Assembly: GCA_900545055.1 (NCBI GenBank)
Contig: UQXP01000004.1
Location: forward strand, 1-64,000
Direction of reading: 5' to 3'
DNA length: 64,000 nucleotides
DNA from: an uncultured Collinsella sp.
GTDB lineage: Bacteria > Actinomycetota > Coriobacteriia > Coriobacteriales > Coriobacteriaceae
A model generated the notes under the pieces. The model worked only from the letters and a program-made list of their open reading frames with translations, was not told the origin of the DNA and searched no databases. Made by a program: the position numbers and the translations under genes. Below, in pieces: positions 44,501 to 52,623 of this stretch. Every line of letters begins with the position of its first letter. Position 1 is the first letter of the stretch.

Positions 44501-44530
44501 TTGGTATAACTCGGTATAAGTTGGTATAAC
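44501..44530. repeat. Three 10-bp direct repeats (TTGGTATAAC) before an AAA+ gene
   Basis: TTGGTATAAC, TCGGTATAAG and TTGGTATAAC, head to tail with an exact 10-bp period, ending 34 bases before ATG 44565. The core GGTATAA overlaps a plausible -10 region. A protein could bind each copy on the same face of the helix. Confidence 0.8.
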
Positions 44531-44564
44531 TGTAGGCAGCGTTTGCCAATCCGAGGAGGCCGAC

Positions 44565-45683
44565 ATGAATCCAAATCCCTTTAAGCCAACGGCTGGCAAG
44601 CGGCCTCCGGTGTTGATTGGTCGCGAGTCGGTCATTGAGGATTTTGAAGAAGGCCTCGATAACGGCGCGGGAGCGCCGGGCAGGCTCATGCTCCTCACGG
44701 GAAACCGCGGCTGTGGCAAAACGGTTCTGCTGCGCGAGTTGCAGCGTCTGGCAGCAGAGCGCGGTTGGGCGGTCATTTCCGATTCGGCGTCGCTTGGCTT
44801 ATGCGACCGCCTGGCCGATGCGCTTCGTTCGAACAAGCCCGTCGTGACATCTATGGAGTTCGGTCCATCATTCGGGCGCATGTCGGTCGAGGCGGCGCGG
44901 GCAAAGGGTGAGACGTTGCGGGGGCTGGTCAACGAGCGCCTCAAGAAGCTCGGTCCAGGCAAGGGCATACTGTTTGCGATTGACGAGGCACAATCTGCGT
45001 CTATCGAGGAGCTGGCGGCTCTTGCCGTTCTCTATCAGCAGGTGCTCGGAGACCAGGATGCCACGGGCTTGTCCGATAGCGACCAGCGCGGTCTTGCGCT
45101 GGTGTTCGCCGGCTTACCCAGTATGGTTGACGATCTGCTCGAAGAGCCGAGCGTGACGTTTTTGCGGCGTGCCCAGCAGCGTACGCTGGGGGCGATATCT
45201 TTGCCCAAGGTGCGCGATTCGTATATCCAGACGGTCAAAGACGCCGGTCTTTACGTTGACGCGGAGACGGCGGACCTTGCGGCGCGCAAGAGCATGGGGC
45301 ATCCCTATATGGTTCAGCTGGTGGGCTATTACATGTGGCGCTCTGCTGTCCGGCGTGGCTCGCAGGTCATTGAAGTGTGCGATGTCAAGGCTGGCTACGC
45401 CGATGCCGTCTCCGAGTTCTATGAAGCGGTTGACGCGCCTCTGTATTACGGGCTGCGCAGTCCACAGCGCCTCTTTATCGAGGCCATGGCTGCTGACGAG
45501 GGCAAGCCGACGCGCATGGCGGATATCATTGAGCGCTGCGATCGCACTCAGAGCTGGGCGAGTAAATATCGCGCAAGCCTGATTCGCGAGCGCGTCATCG
45601 AGGCTGCCGGATACGGCCTCGTCCGGTTTACCGTGCCCATGCTGGGCGCGTACATTCGCGATCGAGTTATATGGCATGAGTAG
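44565..45683 (+). CDS. Orc1/Cdc6-like AAA+ ATPase, paralogue 1
   Basis: A 372-residue ATPase with Walker A GNRGCGKT (near residue 46), Walker B ILFAIDEAQ and sensor-like VFAGLPSMVDDLLEEPSVTFLRRAQQ. The C-terminal 70 residues look like a winged helix (ADIIERCDRTQSWASKYRASLI). It is a paralogue of the gene at 48231-49331 (shared AGLPxxVxxLL and FLRRAQQ). GGAGG lies seven bases before the start. Known relatives include replication-initiator and mobile-element ATPases; the role here is unknown. The UvrA-like gene follows within about 25 bases. Confidence 0.78.
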   Translation: MNPNPFKPTAGKRPPVLIGRESVIEDFEEGLDNGAGAPGRLMLLTGNRGCGKTVLLRELQRLAAERGWAVISDSASLGLCDRLADALRSNKPVVTSMEFGPSFGRMSVEAARAKGETLRGLVNERLKKLGPGKGILFAIDEAQSASIEELAALAVLYQQVLGDQDATGLSDSDQRGLALVFAGLPSMVDDLLEEPSVTFLRRAQQRTLGAISLPKVRDSYIQTVKDAGLYVDAETADLAARKSMGHPYMVQLVGYYMWRSAVRRGSQVIEVCDVKAGYADAVSEFYEAVDAPLYYGLRSPQRLFIEAMAADEGKPTRMADIIERCDRTQSWASKYRASLIRERVIEAAGYGLVRFTVPMLGAYIRDRVIWHE

Positions 45684-45708
45684 GGTGATAAAGGTGACGG
45701 AACAGAAG

Positions 45709-48189
45709 ATGAACCCGCAGGCTATCGAGGTGCGTGGCGCGCGCGTCCATAACCTCAAAGACATCGATATCGATATTCCGCTGGGAAAGCTCGTGGGCAT
45801 TGCCGGCGTGTCGGGTTCGGGCAAGAGTTCGCTGGCACTCGGGGTTCTTTATGCCGAGGGCTCGCGCCGCTATCTGGAGGCGCTCAGCACCTATACCCGC
45901 CGTCGTCTGACGCAGGCCGAGCACGCCCAGGTGGACGAGGTGCTGCACGTGCCAGCGGCGCTCGCATTACATCAGCGCCCCAGCGTACCGGGCGTGCGCT
46001 CGACCTTTGGTACCATGACCGAGCTCAACAATAGCCTGCGTCTACTCTTTAGCCGTTGCGCCCATCACGTGTGCCCGCATTGCGGGGCGCGTGTGGAGCC
46101 GAGCCTTAACGTGGCTGCGGGCCTGTCGCTCACGTGTCCGACATGCGGCCGCGAGTTCTACGCGCCGAGTGCCGAGGATTTGGCTTTCAATAGCGGCGGT
46201 GCGTGCCCTACCTGCGGCGGCACCGGTGTCATGCGCGAGGTAGACGAGGCGAGCCTGGTGCCCGACGAGTCAAAGACCATCAACGAGGGTGCGGTGCTTC
46301 CCTGGGGCACGCTCATGTGGGACCTGATGAAGCAGGTGGCCGGCGAGATGGGCGTGCGCACCGACGTGCCGTTTAACCAGCTCACGCCTCAAGAGCGCGA
46401 CATCGTGTTTCACGGCCCGGCGGTTAAGAAGCATATTCTCTACGTTCCCAAAAACGGCGAGGGCGCCACGCCGCTCGACTTTACCTATTACAACGCCGTC
46501 TATACCGTCGAGAATGCGCTCGCCAAGGTTAAGGACGACAAGGGCCTCAAACGCGTTGCACGCTTTTTGCGCGAGGGGCCATGCCGTGACTGCGGCGGCA
46601 CGCGTCTCTCCGAGGCTGCGCGCCAGCCCCAGGTGCGCGGTATCAATCTGGCACAGGCGGCGGCCATGACGCTTGGTGATGCGATTGAGTGGGTGCGCGG
46701 GGTGCCCGCGTCCTTGCCGCCCGAGATGCAGCCCATGGCGACGGATATCTGCGATTCGTTTTTGAGCACGGCTCGTCATCTGGTCGACCTGGGTCTCGAT
46801 TACCTTTCGCTCGATCGCGCCGGTGCCACGCTCTCCACGGGTGAGCGCCAGCGTGTGCAACTCGCCCGTGTGGTGCGCAACCGATCGACGGGCGTGCTTT
46901 ATGTGCTGGACGAGCCCTCGATCGGCTTGCATCCTGCCAATGTCGACGGTTTGGTAGGCGTGATGCGCGATCTGGTGGGCGACGGCAACACCGTGGTCGT
47001 TGTCGACCACGATACGCGCGTGCTGGCGGAAGCTGATTATCTGGTCGAGATGGGCCCCGTTGCCGGAGCAGGCGGCGGCAACGTGATCGCTGCTGGTACG
47101 GTGGACGAGGTCGAACAATCGCAGGGCAGCCGTATCGCGCCGTTTTTGCGCGCCGAGCCCAAGCGCTTGCGTCCGCAGGTGACTGACGACGAAATGTTCG
47201 ACCAGGGCCACATCCGCATGGCAACCGAAGCCATCCATACCGTCAAACCACTTAAAGTCGATATCCCTCGCGGCCGTCTTGTCGCGGTAACGGGCGTCTC
47301 CGGCTCGGGCAAGACGACGCTCGTGCTCGAGACGCTCATCCCTGCACTCAAGGCGCAAGCAGCGGGCGAGCGTTTGCCGAGCCACGTGCGCTGGATCGAT
47401 GCCGAGGGCATTGCGCGCGCCAGTCTGATCGATGCCACGCCCATCGGCGCTAACGTGCGCTCGACGGTGGCGACCTATGCCGATATACATGACGAGTTGC
47501 GTCGTGCCTTCGCTCGTACGCCCGAGGCCAAGGCGGCTGGGTACAAGGCGGGTGCGTTTAGCTACAACACCGGTGCTCTGCGTTGCCCCACGTGTGATGG
47601 CACTGGTTCTATATCGCTCGATGTGCAGTTCTTGCCCGATGTCGAGATTGTCTGCCCCGCGTGCCGTGGCTCACGTTACGCCGAGACGGCATCACATATC
47701 CATCGCGAGGGCAAGGACGGCAGCTTGCTTACGTTGCCGCAGCTTATGGATATGAGCGTGGACGAGGCCCTCGACGCCACCGTGGGGCTCAAGAAAGTGC
47801 AAGTCCGACTTCAGACGCTTCACGACTTAGGCTTGGGCTATCTTACCCTGGGCGAGCCCACGCCGGCGCTTTCGGGCGGCGAGGCCCAGCGCCTTAAGCT
47901 CGCGAGCGAGATGGGGCGCGTGCAGGATGATGCCGTGTTCGTGTTCGATGAACCCACGATTGGCTTGCATCCGCTCGATGTCCAGGTGCTGTTGGGCGTG
48001 TTCGACGGCCTGGTCGCCAAGGGCGCCACGGTCATCGTGATCGAGCATGACCTCGACCTCATCCGTAACGCCGACTACGTGATCGACATGGGACCGGGCG
48101 GCGGCGACGCCGGTGGACAAATCGTCTGCGCCGGCACACCGGGCGATATCGCCTCTTGCCCCAAGAGCATCACCGGCCGCTACCTATAA
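45709..48189 (+). CDS. UvrA-like (class II) ABC ATPase
   Basis: A 826-residue protein with two ABC ATPase halves and zinc modules: Walker A GVSGSGKSSLALGVLYAEGS and later GVSGSGKTTLVLE, signature LSTGERQRVQLA and LSGGEAQRLKLA, cysteine pairs CPHCG, CPTCG, CPTCDG and CPACRG. Full UvrA is about 940 residues; this is shorter and appears to lack the UvrB-binding insertion, as in UvrA2 proteins linked to drug resistance or DNA binding. ATG 45709 fits the family N-terminus; the longer frame begins at 45676 and would overlap the AAA+ gene by 8 bases. Confidence 0.82.
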   Translation: MNPQAIEVRGARVHNLKDIDIDIPLGKLVGIAGVSGSGKSSLALGVLYAEGSRRYLEALSTYTRRRLTQAEHAQVDEVLHVPAALALHQRPSVPGVRSTFGTMTELNNSLRLLFSRCAHHVCPHCGARVEPSLNVAAGLSLTCPTCGREFYAPSAEDLAFNSGGACPTCGGTGVMREVDEASLVPDESKTINEGAVLPWGTLMWDLMKQVAGEMGVRTDVPFNQLTPQERDIVFHGPAVKKHILYVPKNGEGATPLDFTYYNAVYTVENALAKVKDDKGLKRVARFLREGPCRDCGGTRLSEAARQPQVRGINLAQAAAMTLGDAIEWVRGVPASLPPEMQPMATDICDSFLSTARHLVDLGLDYLSLDRAGATLSTGERQRVQLARVVRNRSTGVLYVLDEPSIGLHPANVDGLVGVMRDLVGDGNTVVVVDHDTRVLAEADYLVEMGPVAGAGGGNVIAAGTVDEVEQSQGSRIAPFLRAEPKRLRPQVTDDEMFDQGHIRMATEAIHTVKPLKVDIPRGRLVAVTGVSGSGKTTLVLETLIPALKAQAAGERLPSHVRWIDAEGIARASLIDATPIGANVRSTVATYADIHDELRRAFARTPEAKAAGYKAGAFSYNTGALRCPTCDGTGSISLDVQFLPDVEIVCPACRGSRYAETASHIHREGKDGSLLTLPQLMDMSVDEALDATVGLKKVQVRLQTLHDLGLGYLTLGEPTPALSGGEAQRLKLASEMGRVQDDAVFVFDEPTIGLHPLDVQVLLGVFDGLVAKGATVIVIEHDLDLIRNADYVIDMGPGGGDAGGQIVCAGTPGDIASCPKSITGRYL

Positions 48190-48194
48190 GCGAA

Positions 48195-48223
48195 TGTGAC
48201 AAAGGGACTGTCCCTTTGTCACA
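48195..48223. repeat. TGTGACAAAGG palindrome
   Basis: Perfect arms around GACTGTC, six bases after the UvrA-like stop. It separates the UvrA-like gene from the convergent AAA+ paralogue 2. Confidence 0.9.
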
Positions 48224-48230
48224 TCGGCGT

Positions 48231-49331
48231 CTATTTCACACATTGAGCAGCTAGATAGTCGCGGAAGAACGGCAACTCAAAGGCGACGACCCCTCGTCCG
48301 CGTTCTCCAATGATGCCGGCATCAATCATACGACGCCGGTAGCGGGAGACCTGCTGCGGTGAACGCTTAAGGCGTTCGACGAGGTCGGCGGTAGTGGACT
48401 CTTCCTCATCGTCAAGCATGGCGATGAGGAATCGCTTGTCCTCTGCAGTGAGTTCTCGATAGGTTGCTGCGAGAATTCGGTCATCCATCTCGTCGCGGGC
48501 GATTATGATTCCCTGGTCAAAGTCGCGCGACGATATCTCCTTCGAGTTACTCGTGAGATCCCAGGCGCGGTAACCCACAAGCTGCAATAGAAAGGGGAAG
48601 CCCGAAATCGAGCGAACAGCCTTATCGATTCCCTCGGCATTCGCCACGCGGTCGTTTTCCTGAATCGTTCGAATCAGGGCTTCGCGCACATCGTGGTCGG
48701 CAATTCGCCCCAGATGATATTGCTGAGCACGGCGAAGAAACGAGACCGTCTTATGGCTCAGCAGTGTCGAGACGTTGTTGGGAAGTCCCGCCATGAGCAG
48801 GGCAACGCGCTTTCCGTCGGTCACAAAGTGCTGATATGTAGCTGCGAGTTGAATCATCTCGTCGAGCGTCGGATCGACCTCATCAACCGTGATGAGCAGT
48901 CCGGTGCCGGCCTCATTGAGCTGGTCGATGATGTCACTCATGCGGTAACGCCAGGTCGAAACCTCATGGGCGTGACTGACCTCGATGCTGCCGAGAGGCG
49001 CGATTCCAAGACCGGTAATTTCGAAATCGCTCGATAGATCAATGAGGTGGGCTGCTGCCCGTTTTGCTCCGAGCTCGATTTCCTCAAGCATTCCTGGAAG
49101 CGCGGTTGTCTTTACGGCAACCCAGCCATGGGATTCGGCCCTCGTCGCAAGCGACGACATGAGGGCGGTCTTACCTGTTCCGCGTGCCCCCGAGAAGATG
49201 GAGGTCAGTTCCGGGCGTCTGCGCTGGCTCAAGAAAGCACGGTCCAGATCACGAATGATCTGCTGCCTTCCGGCAAGATGTGCGGGAACCTCACCAAAAC
49301 TAGGAGTAAACGGGTTTTCGAGATACTCCAC
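48231..49331 (-). CDS. Orc1/Cdc6-like AAA+ ATPase, paralogue 2
   Basis: A 366-residue ATPase with Walker A GARGTGKT, Walker B LLITVDEVD and the same LMAGLPNNVSTLLSHKTVSFLRRAQQ region as paralogue 1, followed by a winged-helix C-terminus (ADLVERLKRSPQQVSRYRRRMI). The start GTG 49331 has AAGGAGG five bases upstream and gives the N-terminus MEYLENPFTPSF, parallel to MNPNPFKPT of paralogue 1; the frame extends back to ATG 49349. Its promoter carries a separate 10-bp direct-repeat array. Convergent with the UvrA-like gene. Confidence 0.78.
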   Translation of the reverse strand: MEYLENPFTPSFGEVPAHLAGRQQIIRDLDRAFLSQRRRPELTSIFSGARGTGKTALMSSLATRAESHGWVAVKTTALPGMLEEIELGAKRAAAHLIDLSSDFEITGLGIAPLGSIEVSHAHEVSTWRYRMSDIIDQLNEAGTGLLITVDEVDPTLDEMIQLAATYQHFVTDGKRVALLMAGLPNNVSTLLSHKTVSFLRRAQQYHLGRIADHDVREALIRTIQENDRVANAEGIDKAVRSISGFPFLLQLVGYRAWDLTSNSKEISSRDFDQGIIIARDEMDDRILAATYRELTAEDKRFLIAMLDDEEESTTADLVERLKRSPQQVSRYRRRMIDAGIIGERGRGVVAFELPFFRDYLAAQCVK

Positions 49332-49350
49332 TGTGCCCTCCTTCAGCATC

Positions 49351-49410
49351 TCGGGTTAACTTCATTTTATTCTAGTTAATTTCAGTTAAAAACGGTTAAT
49401 TACGTTTAAC
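49351..49410. repeat. Six 10-bp direct repeats (GTTAA core) before an AAA+ gene
   Basis: Units of exactly 10 bases on the + strand: GTTAAC at 49355, a degenerate unit, GTTAAT at 49375, GTTAAA at 49385, GTTAAT at 49395, TTTAAC at 49405. On the gene strand these read as TTAAC repeats, 20 to 80 bases upstream of the GTG 49331 start. The sequence is unlike the TTGGTATAAC array but the period and position are the same. Confidence 0.8.
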
Positions 49411-49425
49411 TTCATGCCGATCGAA

Positions 49426-49454
49426 TGTGACAAAGGGGCTGTCCCTTTGTCACA
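49426..49454. repeat. TGTGACAAAGG palindrome, supplies the stop of trmL
   Basis: Perfect arms around GGGCTGTC-type centre. The minus-strand trmL ends ...GGCATGTGA, so its TGA stop (49450-49452) is in the arm, as for the GTPase gene at 44471. Confidence 0.9.
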
Positions 49455-50049
49455 TGCCGGCAAAGCCTGTCTGGCGCAGGGCCTCGTAGAGGACGATGGC
49501 GGCGCTGTTGGAGAGGTTGAGGGCGCTGATGCGGTAGTCGTCCGGGTCGATGAAGTTGCCGCAGATGTCCTGCTGCAGGATGGCCTCGTGGCTGTCCTCG
49601 GTGTGCCCGAGCGATTCCTCATGGGCCTCCCAAACGTCGGCGTTATCGAGTGAGTCGCAATCGCGCAGCATGGGGATGCGCTCGCAGCATACGGGCGCCG
49701 CGGCAAGCAGCTCCTCGGGAATGCCCGAGCTCTCGCTGCCAAAGACCAAGAAGTCGCCGTCGCGGTAGGTGCTCTGCGCATAGGTGCGGCGCGCCTTTTT
49801 GGTCAGCAGGTGCAGGCGCTCATCGGCGGGGGAGAGCCCGTTGCGGGTAAGGAAATCCTCCCAGCCGGCATACGTCGTCACGTCCAAGTTTTGCCAGTAG
49901 CCCAGGCCGGCGCGACGTACCGTCTTGTCGTCGAGCGAAAAGCCCAGCGGCTCCACCAGATGCAGACGGGTGCCGGTGACCACACAAGTGCGGCCGATGT
50001 TACCCGTATTGGCGGGAATCTCGGGCGCATACAGCACAATGTTGAACAT
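49450..50049 (-). CDS. trmL: tRNA (cytidine(34)-2'-O)-methyltransferase
   Basis: A 199-residue SPOUT methyltransferase that modifies the wobble base of tRNA-Leu. MFNIVLYAPEIPANTGNIGRTC opens the family, with FLVFGSESSGIPEELL and LNLSNSAAIVLYEALRQ as the SAM knot. Relative to the usual 155-160 residues there is an insertion of about 35 (DNADVWEAHEESLGHTEDSHEAILQQDICG) between the PMLRD and LNLSNS motifs. ATG 50049 has AGGAG upstream; the frame is open to 50097. Confidence 0.86.
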   Translation of the reverse strand: MFNIVLYAPEIPANTGNIGRTCVVTGTRLHLVEPLGFSLDDKTVRRAGLGYWQNLDVTTYAGWEDFLTRNGLSPADERLHLLTKKARRTYAQSTYRDGDFLVFGSESSGIPEELLAAAPVCCERIPMLRDCDSLDNADVWEAHEESLGHTEDSHEAILQQDICGNFIDPDDYRISALNLSNSAAIVLYEALRQTGFAGM

Positions 50050-50069
50050 GAATCTCCTTGGCTCAGAAC

Positions 50070-50113
50070 GAAAAACCGCCGCGAAGGGGACAGGCACCTT
50101 CGTGGCGGTTTGG
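50070..50113 (-). terminator. Intrinsic terminator of the CobW-type gene
   Basis: On the minus strand AAACCGCCACGAAGG pairs with CCTTCGCGGCGGTTT (15 bp, one G-T), followed by TTTT. Also carries a GGGGACAGG core like the repeat family. Confidence 0.8.
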
Positions 50114-50148
50114 CGGCTACAGGGGCGGAAGGGTCCGTCTCGATAGAC

Positions 50149-51279
50149 CTAGGCGCGGTGCCAGTCGGTCAGGCAGGCATCGAGGGAGGCGATGAGTGCA
50201 TCCTTGTCCATGTGACGGCCGATGATGCACAGGCTCGTCATGCGGTCGCCCGTCTCTTCGTCCCAAATCTGCATGATCTCGGGGTTCTCATCGATGATCT
50301 TCTGCTTCTCGCCCTCGGGCGCGGAGTCAACGAACAGACCGTTCTCCATCAGGCGCATCTGGTGGCCAGCCTGCTCGAACATGTAGCACATGTCCGGATC
50401 GCCGGTCTGCCACAGCGGACCCTTGACGCGGATGACCTCGTCAGGCCATTCCTGCTCAACAAAATCGGTGAACTTCTGCAGGTCAAACGGCTTGCGGCGC
50501 GAGTACACAAAGGTCTCGATGTCGTACTCGAGCACCTCGGGGTCGTCGTGCTCCTCGGGGTGCTCCATGGCCTCGATCCAGGCGGCAGAGTTGTAGGCGC
50601 GCATAAAGTCGAAGCGGTCGGTGTCGAGCAGCTCCTCCATGGGGACCTCGCCGTTTTGAGCCTCGACAATCACGGCATCCTTCTGCAGGCTGCGCACGAT
50701 GGCCTTGAGCTCGGCAATCTGCTCAGGGCTCACGGTATCGGTCTTGTTGAGGATCAGCGTGGAGCAGAACTCGATCTGCTGGATGAGCAGGCTTTCGATG
50801 TCGTCCTCGTCGATATCCTCGGCCAGCAGGTCGCGACCGCCGTTGAACTCGTCGTACATGCGGGCGCAGTCGACCACGGCCACGATGTTGTCGAGCGCGA
50901 GCTTGGGCTCGCCGCCCACCTTGGCCTCGTCGCAGAAGCTCGAGATGGTGTAGGCGATGGGGATGGGCTCGCAAATGCCCGATGCTTCGATGATGATGTA
51001 ATCGAAGTCGCCCGAATCGGCGATGCCCTGCAGCTGGTTGGCAAGGTCGTCCGAAAGCGTACAGCAGATGCAGCCGTTGGTGAGCGGGATGAGGTCGTCG
51101 GTCTCGGAAAGGCCGCCGTCGGCGATGAGGCTGGCGTCGACGTTGATCTCGCCGATATCGTTGACTATCACGGCAGCACGGATGCCGCCGTCGTTGGCGA
51201 GGATGTGGTTGAGCAGCGTGGTCTTGCCGGCACCGAGGTAGCCGGTAAGCATGATGATCTTCACGGGTTTATTGGGCAT
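50149..51279 (-). CDS. CobW/Zn-type metallochaperone GTPase (COG0523)
   Basis: A 376-residue GTPase of the G3E family. GTPase motif GYLGAGKTTLL, Mg2+ switch, and the metal-binding NGCICCTL (CxCC) near residue 78. Nucleotide motif NKTD at about 156. The C-terminal half (EEHDDPEVLEYDIETF and so on) is the CobW-C domain. Members deliver Zn, Co or Ni under metal limitation. Start ATG 51279 has AAAGGAGG six bases upstream, better than ATG 51300. Confidence 0.88.
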   Translation of the reverse strand: MPNKPVKIIMLTGYLGAGKTTLLNHILANDGGIRAAVIVNDIGEINVDASLIADGGLSETDDLIPLTNGCICCTLSDDLANQLQGIADSGDFDYIIIEASGICEPIPIAYTISSFCDEAKVGGEPKLALDNIVAVVDCARMYDEFNGGRDLLAEDIDEDDIESLLIQQIEFCSTLILNKTDTVSPEQIAELKAIVRSLQKDAVIVEAQNGEVPMEELLDTDRFDFMRAYNSAAWIEAMEHPEEHDDPEVLEYDIETFVYSRRKPFDLQKFTDFVEQEWPDEVIRVKGPLWQTGDPDMCYMFEQAGHQMRLMENGLFVDSAPEGEKQKIIDENPEIMQIWDEETGDRMTSLCIIGRHMDKDALIASLDACLTDWHRA

Positions 51280-51365
51280 GTGCCCTCCTTTGTTAGGCAT
51301 GGCTTACAGTTGAATCTTATGCCAAACGCCTGCTCTTATACCCACGCGCCGACAAATAACACAGG

Positions 51366-51704
51366 CTACTCCCAGGCTCCCCATACATCGGGGCAATAAC
51401 CGACGGTGGCCTTTTTGCCGTTGCGCACGATGGGCTCAGCTAGAACCTGCTGGTTTTCGAGCAGCTTGTCGAAGCGCTGGCTAGGGGTGAGGTGCTGGAT
51501 GAGCGCGAGCGTCTCCTCGTCCTTGGCCTTGGGGTTGAGCAACTTGTCGATACCGCCGACCGCTTGCATCACGCTCGTGAGTTCGCCCTTGCTCATCTCC
51601 TTTTCCTTAAGGTCAATAAACTGCACCTTAATGCGGCGCTCCTTAAAATAGCGTTGGGCCTTCTTGGTATCAAAGGACTTTTTGGTGCCGAAGATTTGAA
51701 TCAT
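51366..51704 (-). CDS. ArsC/Spx-family protein (YffB-like)
   Basis: A 112-residue thioredoxin-fold protein starting MIQIFGTKKSFDTKKAQRYF, followed by LLNPKAKDEETLALIQHL and PIVRNGKKATVGYCPDVWGAWE. The usual N-terminal CxxC or Cys of ArsC is replaced by TKKSFD, so it is in the Spx/YffB-like group without the arsenate reductase cysteine. Located 86 bases downstream of the CobW-type gene on the same strand. Function unclear. Confidence 0.75.
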   Translation of the reverse strand: MIQIFGTKKSFDTKKAQRYFKERRIKVQFIDLKEKEMSKGELTSVMQAVGGIDKLLNPKAKDEETLALIQHLTPSQRFDKLLENQQVLAEPIVRNGKKATVGYCPDVWGAWE

Positions 51705-51730
51705 ATTGTGTTCCGCCGTTCTAACGAACG

Positions 51731-51884
51731 GCGGTCACCTCGACGCTGCAAAGCCATCTGATGGGCAATCTGCCTTTCAATCGTCGGGCGCGGGCAAAAG
51801 CCCAGCGCCCTTCTCTTTCAAGGCACCTTGCCTCATCAGCTGGCTTTTCGCTGACATTGATAGAACTTCGAGGTGACCACCGCT
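51731..51884. repeat. Long imperfect palindrome (154 bp)
   Basis: Outer arms GCGGTCACCTCGA (51731) and TCGAGGTGACCACCGC (51869). Inner parts AAAGCCATCTGATGGGCAA and its near complement, and a core GGGC-AAAA-GCCC. It fills most of the 184-base gap between the Spx-like and flavodoxin genes. Arm content differs from the 29-bp and MITE families. Confidence 0.65.
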
Positions 51885-51888
51885 GGAC

Positions 51889-52512
51889 TTATCGAATGAA
51901 GTTGGTGCGGGCGCGATCGGCTTCGGGGGCTTCGACGCCGGCGGCCTGCCCTGCCTCGATACAATGCAGGAGCCAGGCCATGTTCTTGCCGATGTTGCGC
52001 ATGGTGGCCAGGCCCTCAGCGTCCTGGGCGGCCTCGCCCGGCATGGCACCAAAGACGTTGTTCCAGTACGTGGAGGCGACCACGGGCATCTGGTTGATGG
52101 TGAAGTACTTGTTGAGTACATCGAACGTGGTCGACGTGCCGCCGCGGCGGGCAACGGCGACAGCGGCGCCCGGCTTGTGCGCAAAGGCCTTGCTGCCAGC
52201 ATAAAACGCGCGGTCGAGGGCCGAGAGGATGCGGCCGCTGGGGTGTGCGTAGTAGACGGGGGAGCCAAAGACAAAGCCATCTGCCTGCTCGGCGGCAGCG
52301 ATCAGCTCGTTCACCACGTCGTCATCAAAGGCGCATCGACCGCCAAGCTTGCCGCACTGGCCGCAACCGATGCAATCGCGGATGGGCTTGGCGCCCAGCT
52401 GAAACACCTCGGTATCAATGCCCTCGGCGTTGAGTTGCTTGGCGACCTCGGCGAGTGCGCGGGCGGTGTTGCCGTTTGCCTTGGGGCTGCCATTGACTAA
52501 AAGAACCTTCAT
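51889..52512 (-). CDS. Flavodoxin-family NADPH-dependent FMN reductase
   Basis: A 207-residue flavoprotein. MKVLLVNGSPKANGNTARAL is the FMN phosphate loop, CIGCGQCGKLGGRC a pair of cysteines typical of the iron-sulfur flavoprotein-like group, and FVFGSPVYYAHPSG the second flavin loop. ATG 52512 follows AGGGAG by six bases (GTG 52515 is out of reach). It probably reduces quinones or other small acceptors. Confidence 0.87.
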   Translation of the reverse strand: MKVLLVNGSPKANGNTARALAEVAKQLNAEGIDTEVFQLGAKPIRDCIGCGQCGKLGGRCAFDDDVVNELIAAAEQADGFVFGSPVYYAHPSGRILSALDRAFYAGSKAFAHKPGAAVAVARRGGTSTTFDVLNKYFTINQMPVVASTYWNNVFGAMPGEAAQDAEGLATMRNIGKNMAWLLHCIEAGQAAGVEAPEADRARTNFIR

Positions 52513-52623
52513 CACAAACTCCCTCTGCTTTTGGTGACTTCTGCGGAGGATTATCGCACGAGAGGGCAGATGGCGTGGGGCGCGGTGCGAAACGGTTTGT
52601 GTTTCACATCGCGCCCCGTGGTG

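Noticed and set aside
44501..44530. Direct repeats as the start of a CRISPR array
   Set aside because: Units are 10 bases with no spacers, and no cas gene is nearby.
44565..49331. Replication origin or plasmid region around the AAA+ genes
   Set aside because: No dnaA, helicase, rep or partition genes, and neighbouring genes are chromosomal; Orc1-like ATPases alone are not enough.
49810..51399. 529-residue + strand open frame over trmL and the CobW-type gene
   Set aside because: It is antisense to two well-supported genes and rich in low-complexity residues as expected from GC-rich opposite-strand frames; no motif or ribosome-binding site.
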